A stretch of 33,164 bases of DNA from an uncultured Pseudomonadota bacterium (GTDB lineage Bacteria; Myxococcota_A; Bradymonadia; Bradymonadales; Bradymonadaceae), in assembly GCA_950059285.1 (NCBI GenBank), contig CATLTV010000041.1, positions 1-33,164 of the forward strand, given 5' to 3'. Each line of letters begins with the position of its first letter. Position 1 is the first letter of the stretch. Below, piece by piece: positions 1 to 7,583 of the stretch. Under the pieces are notes generated by a model. It worked only from the letters and a program-made list of their open reading frames with translations. It was not told the origin of the DNA and did no database searches. Position numbers and translations under genes: made by a program.

Positions 1-336
<336 letters not shown>

Positions 337-487
337 AATAGCACGTCCTTCGAATACTTACATAATCGAGCTGGCCCAAGGTTTTGGTGGCTTGTTATCC
401 GCTTCAAAAAGAAAACATTCAAAAGATATTACGATATCGAACCGAAAACGTGAGAGTTTCTAGATTCACCCAAGGTTCAAAGAGCTT
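337..487 (+). other. 23S-5S internal transcribed spacer
   Basis: This spacer of about 150 nt lies between the two rRNAs. I see no tRNA in it. Just before 5S, CCCAAG (469-474) can pair with CTTGGG (485-490). That short hairpin overlaps the 5S 5' end and could be part of an rRNA processing site. Confidence 0.6.
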
Positions 488-607
488 GGGTTGGTGGTTA
501 AAGCGAAGGGGGTCCACCCGATCCCATCCCGCACTCGGAAGTTAAGCCCTTCAGCGTCGATGGTACTGCGTGGGAGACCGCGTGGGAGAGTAGATCGCCG
601 CCAACCC
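488..607 (+). rRNA. rrf: 5S ribosomal RNA
   Basis: The feature is 120 nt long. Its two ends are complementary: GGGTTGGTGG at the 5' end pairs with CCGCCAACCC at the 3' end, forming helix I. The middle holds the typical segments CCCGATCCCATCCCG and GAAGTTAAGC. The order 23S-5S-terminator fits the end of an rRNA operon. Confidence 0.95.
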
Positions 608-618
608 ATTTTTATCAA

Positions 619-660
619 GAGAAGCCGCGACATGATTCAACATCATGTCGCGGCTTTTCT
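619..660 (+). terminator. Rho-independent terminator of the rRNA operon
   Basis: A perfect stem is formed by 620-636 (AGAAGCCGCGACATGAT) and 642 onward, with a five-base loop. The right arm runs into TTTTCT. It lies 12 nt after 5S and is a strong intrinsic terminator. Confidence 0.9.
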
Positions 661-805
661 CGTTTCTTGCCTGTTGCACAACCTGTCTGCACATCATCGT
701 TTACAGTCTTATCCACACATGTGGTTTTTGAGTCTTGCGACTGAGGTGAAAACACGATTAACTGCGTTTTGTTTACTGGCTTACTTCTTATTCAAGGATT
801 TGATT

Positions 806-2374
806 ATGGCTTCTCGTCTTGGTCTGAACTCGCAATTTATTGATCGTGCTCGTGCTGCTGCTTCTGATATTGCACAGAACATGGACTCTTTTATTCGAAA
901 GAGGACCACGGCATCGATGGAGCGCACCACGTTGCGTCTTTTTGGTGTTGATGGAGCTGATGATGAAGGGGTGCCTTATCCAAACAGATTTGTGGATCAA
1001 TTGGTAGAACACAAAATGCTCCAGGAAGGTGCGAGTCGTTCTCTGTTAAAAGCGATGATTCACACTGGGGCGGATGTTCAGGATGTGGTGGAAGCTGTGA
1101 CTGCTGGAGAGATCGACTTGTCGAAACTTCCAGAGATTGATGAGGCTACTATTCATGAGCTGGGGGATAGGCTTGCAAAAGAAGCTGCTGATCGCATTCA
1201 GATGCGCGTGGATGAGAGGAATAGCGCGCTTGCAAGTTCGGAGATGCGAGATGGCCCGTTACATTATGTGATTGTGGCTACGGGAAACATTTATGAGGAT
1301 GTTGTCCAGGCGCAGGTTGCTGCCCGTCAGGGCGCAGATATTATTGCTGTGATTCGTACCACAGGGCAGAGCTTGCTTGACTACGTGCCTTATGGTGCAA
1401 CCACGGAAGGGTATGGTGGGACGTATGCGACGCAAGAAAACTTTCGAATTATGCGCCAGGGTTTGGATGAAGTGGGTGAGGAGTTAGGTCGTTATATTCG
1501 CCTGTGCAATTATTGTAGTGGGCTTTGCATGCCCGAGATTGCTGCCATGGGTGCGTTGGAGCGCCTGGACGTGATGCTTAATGATGCTCTCTATGGTATT
1601 TTGTTCCGCGATATTAACCCTGAAAGAACATTCATTGATCAGTACTTTAGCAGAATGATTAATGCCTACGCGGGTGTGATTATTAACACAGGGGAGGATA
1701 ATTACCTCACGACGGCGGATGCTGTGGAGGCGGCTCATACTGTGCTGGCAAGTCAGTTTATCAATGAGCAGTTTGCGTTGCGTTCAGGGTTACCTGCAGA
1801 GCAGATGGGGCTTGGGCATGCGATGGAAATGAATCCGTCACTGGAAGGGGGCTTTTTGTTGGAGCTTGCGCAAGCAGAGCTTGCGCGCGAGGTCTTTCCT
1901 GATGCGCCGTTAAAGTATATGCCTCCCACGAAGTATATGACGGGTAATATATTCAAGGGTCATATTCAGGATGCGTTGTTTAATTTGATTGGGGGGTGGA
2001 CCAATCAAGGTATTCAGCTTCTGGGGATGATGACAGAAGCAATGCACACACCTCATATGGGTGATCGTTATCTTGCGCTGGAGAATGCACGTTATGTGAT
2101 GAATAACATTCGTGGTCTTGGCGATGAGATCAGTTACAAGGAGGGTGGTGTGATCCAGAAGCGTGCGCAGCAGGTGTTGGAAGAAGGTATGGAGTTGTTG
2201 GAGCGTGTACGCGAGAAGGGCTTATTTGATGAGCTTGCTGATGGCACATTTGCGGATGTGTTCCGCCCAAGAGAGGGTGGAAAGGGTCGTAGTGGTGTGG
2301 TCGAGCGCTCTGTGGATTACTATAATCCTATGGAGCATGAGTTAAGAATGCGTTTGAATCTGGGGAATGCATAA
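806..2374 (+). CDS. kamD: Lysine 5,6-aminomutase, alpha subunit (KamD)
   Basis: The protein has 522 aa, close to the usual length of the large subunit. KamD forms the TIM-barrel part of the adenosylcobalamin- and PLP-dependent 5,6-aminomutase, which moves the terminal amino group of D-lysine or L-beta-lysine in lysine fermentation. The family signature RTTGQSLLDYVPYGATTEGY is at about residues 184-203, followed by GGTYATQENFR. I chose ATG 806 because AAGGA lies seven bases upstream; an in-frame extension back to 491 would run into 5S rRNA. In characterised systems the partner KamE carries the cobalamin domain and the PLP lysine, and kamE normally sits next to kamD. Here no kamE follows, and the next gene is unrelated. 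The subunit assignment is firm, but activity depends on a kamE elsewhere. Confidence 0.9.
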   Translation: MASRLGLNSQFIDRARAAASDIAQNMDSFIRKRTTASMERTTLRLFGVDGADDEGVPYPNRFVDQLVEHKMLQEGASRSLLKAMIHTGADVQDVVEAVTAGEIDLSKLPEIDEATIHELGDRLAKEAADRIQMRVDERNSALASSEMRDGPLHYVIVATGNIYEDVVQAQVAARQGADIIAVIRTTGQSLLDYVPYGATTEGYGGTYATQENFRIMRQGLDEVGEELGRYIRLCNYCSGLCMPEIAAMGALERLDVMLNDALYGILFRDINPERTFIDQYFSRMINAYAGVIINTGEDNYLTTADAVEAAHTVLASQFINEQFALRSGLPAEQMGLGHAMEMNPSLEGGFLLELAQAELAREVFPDAPLKYMPPTKYMTGNIFKGHIQDALFNLIGGWTNQGIQLLGMMTEAMHTPHMGDRYLALENARYVMNNIRGLGDEISYKEGGVIQKRAQQVLEEGMELLERVREKGLFDELADGTFADVFRPREGGKGRSGVVERSVDYYNPMEHELRMRLNLGNA

Positions 2375-2412
2375 GTTTCGAGGATAACACCTCATGCATC
2401 TTGCGAGGGTAT

Positions 2413-2427
2413 AGTGTATAATACACT
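2413..2427 (+). promoter_or_regulatory. Promoter -10 box inside a small palindrome
   Basis: A perfect TATAAT lies at 2417-2422, 37 bases before the Tat/GMC unit. It sits inside AGTGTAT-A-ATACACT, a palindrome with 7-bp arms, so a bound repressor would cover the -10 box. I see no good -35 box. Just upstream, GAGG (2380-2383) and CCTC (2390-2393), flanked by two ATGCAT copies, could form a weak hairpin after kamD. Confidence 0.45.
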
Positions 2428-2458
2428 TGGTTTTACTCGGGTGTATTGAGGTGATCGT

Positions 2459-3031
2459 GTGTTTGGAGCAAATAAGCAGTCAGTCATGGGGAAGTTAAAT
2501 CGCCGCAAGTTCTTGAAAGGGCTTGGTGTGGCGAGTGGACTTGCTGTGGTGTCAGGTGGGGTGAGGGCATCGATGTGGTGGGATCAGGCAGCTTCGCAGG
2601 GGTTTCAGATCCTGAGTGCGGAGGAGGTCTTGATCAGTGATGCCATTGCGGAGGCGTTGTTTCCAGGTGAGCCAGGTGTGATGCATTCCATTCCAGGGGC
2701 GGTGGAGCTGGGGGTGACGCGTTTTCTTGATCAGTTATTGGTCGAGATGTTGGATGAGGTGACGGGGAATGCGATCCGTATGTTGTTGCATACGATTGAT
2801 GAGGCTGCGTTGTTGTCAGGTGGTAGTGTAGCACGTTTTCGTGTTCGCTCTCTTGCAGAGAGAGTTGAGATATTGGAGGCGTGGGATCAGTCGTTGCTGT
2901 CTGTCAGGAGGAGTGTTTTTTCTGCGCTCAAGTTGTTTTATGCCATGGGTTATTGTGAGCACCCAGCGTTATTGAGCGCCATGCGCATTGAGTATAGTTG
3001 TATGGGTGTGGAAGAGGCGAGTCAGGCATGA
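2459..3031 (+). CDS. Tat-exported small subunit of a GMC dehydrogenase (gluconate 2-dehydrogenase subunit 3 family)
   Basis: The protein has 190 aa. A twin-arginine signal is clear: RRKFLKG at residues 15-21, followed by a small hydrophobic stretch ending near VSGG. The rest resembles the small gamma subunit of periplasmic FAD-dependent glucose/gluconate dehydrogenases, including a phrase like LSAEEVLISDAIAEALFPGEP. In that family the small subunit carries the Tat signal and escorts the folded flavoprotein across the membrane. GTG 2459 is preferred because GAGGTGA lies just upstream; the in-frame ATG at 2486 lacks a Shine-Dalgarno sequence. The stop overlaps the next ATG by four bases (ATGA), so the two proteins are translationally coupled and very likely form a complex. 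The substrate is unknown. Confidence 0.75.
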   Translation: MFGANKQSVMGKLNRRKFLKGLGVASGLAVVSGGVRASMWWDQAASQGFQILSAEEVLISDAIAEALFPGEPGVMHSIPGAVELGVTRFLDQLLVEMLDEVTGNAIRMLLHTIDEAALLSGGSVARFRVRSLAERVEILEAWDQSLLSVRRSVFSALKLFYAMGYCEHPALLSAMRIEYSCMGVEEASQA

Positions 3032-4593
3032 GTGTGATTGACGCAAGCGCAGTGGAGTATTTAGGTCATCAGCTTCACACAGCGAAGACACTGGCAAAAC
3101 AGGGGGTGACTGGCGATCAGAAGCGCAAGGCTGATGTTGTGATCGTGGGTGCAGGTCCAGGAGGATTGACGACAGCGACGATTCTTGCAGAAGCCGGTCT
3201 TGATGTGTTGGTTGTGGAGGGGGGAGGTTTTTGGCCCAAGGGTACGTTTGAGCGCAAGCAGTCCTGGGCGTTGAAGAATATTTACCAGGATCGTGGCCAG
3301 CGAGTCATGATGGGCAATGCGTTTATCTCGTTGCAGAGTGGTCGAGGTGTGGGTGGAGGGACGCTTGTGAACTCGGCGATTTCATTCAGAGCGCCCGATC
3401 ATATTCTTGATGAGTGGGGAGCTGATTTTGGTGTGGATATATGGGGGAATCGGGATCAGCGTTATGAAGAAGTAGAGCGCATGATCGGTGTTGCTCCGAC
3501 GGCTGCGAGCATTGCGGGTGTGAACTCTGAGGTTGCGCGTCGAGGTTTTCGTAAGCTTGGTGTGAAGGCGGATTATATGCCAAGGAGTGCGCCAGGTTGT
3601 GTGGGATGTGGGACCTGTCAGACGGGGTGTCCTTCAGGAGGTAAGGCGAGCGCGGATTTGACGTGGTTGCCTCGATTTTTGAGGGCAGGCGGGAGGTTGT
3701 TGGCCGATACACGGGTGGAGGAGATCAGGGTTTCATCAGGAGGAAAGGCCGAGGGGGTGAGGGGTGTGACGCGCGGTGAGGATGGTGAGCTTGCGAGGTT
3801 TGACATTGAAGCAGAGCGTGTGGTGTTGGCTGCGGGGGCTGTGAATACACCCTTGTTGTTGTTGCGTCAGGGGTTAGCCAATTCAAGTGGTGAAGTGGGG
3901 AGGAATTTGCGAGCACATCCGAGCGTGGGAAGTCTTGCGTTGTTTGATGAGGATGTATTGCTGTGGTGGGGGGCGACACAGGGGTATTATGCGCACCATC
4001 CAGAGCATCCCGAGGTGTTATTGGAGACGTTCAGTGTCAGTCCTGATATTGCGGTGAGTCAGGCGGGTGGCGTGGGTGCAGATGCGATGGACTTCTTGAA
4101 GAAGTTCAGGAAGATAGCTGCTTGTGGTTTGTTGATTCGAGATCATTCCAGAGGTTATATTGCGTATCATAAGGGGAGGGCTCCGACGTATCATTATCAT
4201 TTGTGCGATGATGACCGCAGGAAGATGACGTTGGGGTTGATTGCGGTGGCCGAGATGTTTTTTGCAGCGGGGGCCAGGGGGGTCAGGCCGTTGCTTGCTG
4301 GGGGGCGTTTTATTGGGAGTTTTGCGGAGGCCAAAGATTTCATTGATGGCGTGCGTGATCCTGCGGCGATGCAGTTGTATGCATCGCATCCGATGGGGAC
4401 GTGCCGCATGAGTGCAGATCGAGAAAGGGGGGTGGTGCGTCCAGGTGATGGGAGGACGCATGATGTGGAGGGGTTGTATATTACGGACTCCAGTTTATTT
4501 AGCAGTGCGTTAGGGGTGAATCCGCAGATGACGATCATGGCGCAGAGTCTGGAGTTGTCGGAGAGAATGTTAAAGGCGTGGGGAGTGGAGTGA
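3028..4593 (+). CDS. FAD-dependent GMC oxidoreductase (catalytic dehydrogenase subunit)
   Basis: The protein has 521 aa. The Rossmann motif GAGPGG is at residues 41-46 with the acidic end VVEGGG near 63-67. The C-terminal GMC part has HPMGTCRM (454-461) and GVNPQMT (496-502); H454 and N498 are the likely catalytic pair. Cysteines 191, 194, 197 and 201 form C-x2-C-x2-C-x3-CP. That spacing suits an iron-sulfur cluster and recalls the Fe-S-carrying GMC subunit of bacterial FAD-glucose dehydrogenase. The protein has no signal peptide of its own, so it is probably carried out by the Tat signal of the coupled upstream subunit. I chose ATG 3028 because it overlaps the upstream stop and follows GAGGCGAG. 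No cytochrome c subunit gene is adjacent. The substrate could be a sugar, an alcohol or a sterol; sequence alone does not decide. Confidence 0.85.
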   Translation: MSVIDASAVEYLGHQLHTAKTLAKQGVTGDQKRKADVVIVGAGPGGLTTATILAEAGLDVLVVEGGGFWPKGTFERKQSWALKNIYQDRGQRVMMGNAFISLQSGRGVGGGTLVNSAISFRAPDHILDEWGADFGVDIWGNRDQRYEEVERMIGVAPTAASIAGVNSEVARRGFRKLGVKADYMPRSAPGCVGCGTCQTGCPSGGKASADLTWLPRFLRAGGRLLADTRVEEIRVSSGGKAEGVRGVTRGEDGELARFDIEAERVVLAAGAVNTPLLLLRQGLANSSGEVGRNLRAHPSVGSLALFDEDVLLWWGATQGYYAHHPEHPEVLLETFSVSPDIAVSQAGGVGADAMDFLKKFRKIAACGLLIRDHSRGYIAYHKGRAPTYHYHLCDDDRRKMTLGLIAVAEMFFAAGARGVRPLLAGGRFIGSFAEAKDFIDGVRDPAAMQLYASHPMGTCRMSADRERGVVRPGDGRTHDVEGLYITDSSLFSSALGVNPQMTIMAQSLELSERMLKAWGVE

Positions 4594-4612
4594 TGTTTTT
4601 GGTAGGTATTTT

Positions 4613-4642
4613 GAACACAATGTAGGTTGGGTACGTCTATGA
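4613..4642 (+). promoter_or_regulatory. Candidate ECF-type promoter of the sigma factor gene
   Basis: TTGAAC (GAAC at 4613-4616) is followed after 17 bases by CGTCTATGA (4634-4642). GAAC-N16/17-CGTC is the classic ECF sigma promoter form. The same pair, with GAAT for GAAC, lies before the anti-sigma-like gene. This suggests that the sigma factor drives its own gene. The implied 5' leader is long, about 180 nt. Confidence 0.6.
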
Positions 4643-4823
4643 GGGGAGGTCTGGATTGATTTCTCGAGGAGACCCAAGTAAGGTTCGATGCGTGTCAATG
4701 TATGAGCGGTGTTTTGACGTGGTTGATACCGTCTTGTTATGCAAGAGTTATTCATGGTCCGAGTAGCATTCCGTGGAGTGGGAGGGGTGCATGTGAGGGA
4801 CCAGGAGATCAAAGAGAGCGTTC

Positions 4824-5429
4824 GTGGAAGAGAATGATGACATACAGCTCGTAGAACGAGCTCAGGCAGGAGATCGAGAGGCGTTCAAGGAGCTTGTGGA
4901 GCGATACCAGCGCAAGGTTTACGGAATCTGCTATGGTATGCTCAAGGAGCAGGAAGCGAGCCTTGATGTGAGCCAGGAGGTCTTCCTGAAGGTGTACAGG
5001 TATCTGGAGAAGTTCAACAAGCAGTCGAGCTTTTACACCTGGATTTACCGAATCACAGTGAACATGTGTATTGATCATATACGCAAGCATCGTCGTGTGC
5101 AGAAGGTGGAGTATGATGATCACCTGTCGCATGATGGTGGGGAATCCGAGGGCAACGAGCACATTCAAGCCTCTCAGCTTGGTATACACCCTGACCGTGT
5201 GTACGGGCGTAAAGAGTTGAGGAAGAAGATGTTGGAGGCACTGGAGACCTTGAACGAGAAGCATCGCACGATCCTGATCATGAGGGAGGTCGATGGTTTG
5301 AGTTACGAGGAGATCGCGGAGGTCCTTGATATATCCAAGGGGACGGTGATGAGCCGTTTGTTTCATGCTCGCCGTTATTTTCAGGATGCGTTGCAAGACT
5401 ATTTGGATGGAGAGCTGCACGTCTCTTGA
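4824..5429 (+). CDS. ECF-family RNA polymerase sigma factor (RpoE-like)
   Basis: The protein has 201 aa. Region 2 spans about residues 7-90 (LVERAQAGDREAFKELVERY, then DVSQEVFLKVYRYLEKF and FYTWIYRITVNMCIDHIRK), covering core binding and -10 recognition. Region 4 spans about 133-195 (LETLNEKHRTILIMREVDG, SYEEIAEVLDISKGTVMSRL) and contains the -35-binding helix-turn-helix. The intervening linker is His/Asp-rich. The start is GTG 4824 after AAAGAGAG. The gene precedes an anti-sigma-like membrane protein, the usual pairing for an envelope-responsive ECF factor. A candidate autoregulatory promoter is at 4613-4642. The exact ECF group is not assigned. Confidence 0.9.
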   Translation: MEENDDIQLVERAQAGDREAFKELVERYQRKVYGICYGMLKEQEASLDVSQEVFLKVYRYLEKFNKQSSFYTWIYRITVNMCIDHIRKHRRVQKVEYDDHLSHDGGESEGNEHIQASQLGIHPDRVYGRKELRKKMLEALETLNEKHRTILIMREVDGLSYEEIAEVLDISKGTVMSRLFHARRYFQDALQDYLDGELHVS

Positions 5430-5479
5430 GGATCGTGTTTCGATCGTTGTCGCATTGTGAGTAAATTTGAAAATAAATT

Positions 5480-5509
5480 GAATAGTTGAGAGAGGTGGTG
5501 CGTCTATGA
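5480..5509 (+). promoter_or_regulatory. Candidate ECF-type promoter of the anti-sigma-like gene
   Basis: TTGAAT (GAAT at 5480-5483) is followed after exactly 17 bases by CGTCTATGA (5501-5509). The spacing and the nine-base downstream element are identical to those at 4613-4642. A transcript from here would have a leader of about 100 nt and could start with a small hairpin, GTGGA/TCCAC, at 5514-5529. Confidence 0.6.
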
Positions 5510-5617
5510 CAAGTGGAGAGGAATCCACACAAAGACAAGACAGATTGTTTTGGTTTGAGCATAGATTGTAGGTTGATGCCTGTAGAGGTGTGAGCCGACT
5601 GCCAAAAGAGAAAAGTC

Positions 5618-6850
5618 ATGAGTGAGTCAAGGTTGACACAATCCGAAAAGCAGTTGCTGGAGCGTTATTATGATGATGCTTTGAGCAAAGATGCACGTCA
5701 GCGCGCAGAGGTTTTGCTCGCTGGGAGTGAGGTCGCACGTGAGTATGTGAGTTCGCTCAAGGAGTTGACTTATGCGGCAGGTCAGGCCGAGGAGCAGCTG
5801 TGGGAGGATGCCAGGGCGCAGGGGCTATGGAGCGCAGACGCGGTGATTTTGGAGACTGATCCAGGTCAGGCGTCGCTCTTCGAACTTGAGTCCATGTTGT
5901 TGAGATACCACGATGATGAGGTGACAGAGGAAGAGGCAGCAGAGGTGGAGCAACTTCGTGCTGCACGTGAGGATGTTGCTGATTATCTGGGAGGACTCTC
6001 TGAGCTTGGGCTTGGTGTGAGTGCTGCGACTGCCGAAGTGACTGACGCAGTGGACTTTGGTGCGTTTTGGTCGGGTCTTGAGGGAAGGTTAGACGAACTT
6101 GATGGTGATGGTGGTGCGGAGGTCGTTGAGTTTCCTCGTGCGACGAAAGAGCGCCCGGCATTTGATCTGGGTGACCATCAAGTGTTGTTGTACCGTTACC
6201 ATGATGATGAGGTGACCGAGGAGGAGCGAGCACAGGTTGAGGCGTGGGCCGAGATTGATGACAGCGTGGCCAGCACTCTGGCGGCGTTGAGTGAGCTCAG
6301 GTTTGCGACACAGGCGAGCATGGAGCTGGCCGAGGAACATATCGAACCTGGCCTGTTGTGGTCTCGAATTAGCGAGCATCTGGGAGAGGAAGAGAGCAGT
6401 AATGTGCGGGACTTTGCGCATTACAAGGAGAGCAAGGAGCAGGCAAGTGAGCATGTGGAGGTAGTGACCTCACATGGGCATCGTCGTGAGATTTTCATCG
6501 CTCTGGCAGCCATGTTGTGTACAGTATTTGGCGTGGCGCTCTTCAAGGACAGTTTGTTCCCTGGTGAGAAGGTCATCGTGGAGAAGACTGTGGTGATCGT
6601 GGACAGCCTTGAGTATGGGGATGGGACGTCGGTGATGGTGACAGGGCCGATGCAGTCTGCGAGCATGGAGGTTGTTACCGACAGTAATGCTCCAGCAGTG
6701 GAGAAAGGTGACGATGTTCAGAGTGAGGATGAAGAAGCCACTCCCACAGTGATCTGGCTTATTGATCCAGAGCAGGATGTGGAGCCAGCGCAAGAGCCAG
6801 TGAACGAGGACGAGGTCAAGGACGTGGAGCCAAAGGGGCAACCTATTTAA
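5618..6850 (+). CDS. Anti-sigma-factor-like membrane protein with three repeated cytoplasmic domains
   Basis: The protein has 410 aa. Three related segments lie at about residues 12-50, 93-131 and 190-228. Each begins like LL.RY(H/Y)DD(E/A), continues with an acidic helix such as VTEEEAAEVE, and ends with a phrase like LGGLSEL. This is the helix pattern of anti-sigma factor N-terminal domains (compare 'YLDGELSEEEAAEVE' types), but the HxxxCxxC zinc ligands are absent. One membrane helix at about 292-309 (IFIALAAMLCTVFGVALF) separates the 290-residue cytoplasmic part from an acidic C-terminus of about 100 residues. The position after the ECF gene supports an anti-sigma role. With three domains it could bind more than one sigma molecule, or the copies may have diverged. 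The function is inferred, not proven. Confidence 0.65.
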   Translation: MSESRLTQSEKQLLERYYDDALSKDARQRAEVLLAGSEVAREYVSSLKELTYAAGQAEEQLWEDARAQGLWSADAVILETDPGQASLFELESMLLRYHDDEVTEEEAAEVEQLRAAREDVADYLGGLSELGLGVSAATAEVTDAVDFGAFWSGLEGRLDELDGDGGAEVVEFPRATKERPAFDLGDHQVLLYRYHDDEVTEEERAQVEAWAEIDDSVASTLAALSELRFATQASMELAEEHIEPGLLWSRISEHLGEEESSNVRDFAHYKESKEQASEHVEVVTSHGHRREIFIALAAMLCTVFGVALFKDSLFPGEKVIVEKTVVIVDSLEYGDGTSVMVTGPMQSASMEVVTDSNAPAVEKGDDVQSEDEEATPTVIWLIDPEQDVEPAQEPVNEDEVKDVEPKGQPI

Positions 6851-6998
6851 TGGGTTGTGATGGGTTCATGAGAGGATATAAAGTATTGGTGAAGAATAAA
6901 GAGGAGAACCTGAACGTCAAACTGAGTAGGGTGGGGAGAGAGTTTGAAGGAAGGTTATCATGGATAGAGACGCAACAAGAGTGCAGGAGAGGTGAGCG

Positions 6999-7445
6999 AT
7001 GAGAGTCAATATGCTCATCCAGATGATATTAGTCTGGACAGTGGCCATGGTGGGCCTCGTAGGTTTTGTGTCCACAGCACAGGCTCAGGACCTCAAGGTT
7101 GAGGTGAGGACGATCGCAGCCTCCAAGGGTGGGGATAAGGTCGATTCATCTCTGTCAGATATTCAGAGCACCTTGAACGTGACTTTTGCGGGATACACGA
7201 GCTTTCGTCAGCTTTCCGTGGACAATGTGGTGTTAACACAGGGGAAGTCCAAGGATGTGACGTTGCCAAACGGTGCAGAGGTGACGCTGACGTTTAATGG
7301 TCATGCAGGCAAGCTCGTCAAGCTTGGTTTAAGCATCGCAGGGAAGATGAGTACGACGTTGAGGGTGTCCTCGGGGAGTACGTTCTTCCAGGCGGGTATG
7401 CGGCACAAGGACGGGATATTGATTCTGGCGATCAAGGTTGAGTGA
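6999..7445 (+). CDS. Small secreted protein of unknown function
   Basis: The protein has 148 aa. A Sec signal peptide is visible: a hydrophobic stretch at about residues 5-26 ending STAQAQD, with cleavage predicted after Ala29 or so. The mature part of about 118 aa is rich in Val, Thr and Ser with alternating hydrophobic residues, which suggests a beta-sandwich. I do not recognise the family. GGAGAGG lies just before ATG 6999. It lies between the anti-sigma-like gene and the kinase genes on the same strand, and a very strong terminator follows directly. It may be an envelope component controlled by the upstream sigma factor, though I saw no copy of the ECF promoter motif in front of it. Confidence 0.7.
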   Translation: MRVNMLIQMILVWTVAMVGLVGFVSTAQAQDLKVEVRTIAASKGGDKVDSSLSDIQSTLNVTFAGYTSFRQLSVDNVVLTQGKSKDVTLPNGAEVTLTFNGHAGKLVKLGLSIAGKMSTTLRVSSGSTFFQAGMRHKDGILILAIKVE

Positions 7446-7457
7446 ATCGACACACCC

Positions 7458-7511
7458 AAGAAAAACAAGAGCGCGGATTTTTGTACAAAAATCCGCGCTC
7501 TTGTTTTTCTT
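7458..7511. terminator. Long perfect palindrome acting as a terminator
   Basis: Arms 7458-7482 and 7487-7511 are perfectly complementary (25 bp) around GTAC, giving a 54-bp palindrome. The arms carry A-rich outer ends and a GC-rich core (GAGCGCGG). The right arm ends in a T-rich run on either strand, so it can terminate transcription both ways. It begins 12 bases after the secreted protein's stop codon. Confidence 0.85.
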
Positions 7512-7583
7512 GTATATATCCAACCTCACGCAAATACGGTATTGTAGAGTAGAGCATTTGATTTAGCAGAACAGAGGGCAGAT

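Noticed and set aside
337-487. Possible tRNA in the 23S-5S spacer
   Set aside because: No cloverleaf or conserved T-loop sequence is visible.
713-724. CCACACATGTGG upstream of kamD resembling the 12310-12325 palindrome after larE
   Set aside because: The short match in unrelated positions (before one gene, after another) is too weak to call a shared operator.
491-805. N-terminal extension of kamD by 105 codons
   Set aside because: It would start in 5S rRNA and cross its terminator; ATG 806 has a good ribosome-binding site and gives the family length.
4809-5528. Minus-strand frame of 239 codons over the sigma factor gene
   Set aside because: It is antisense to a clear ECF sigma factor and matches nothing I know.
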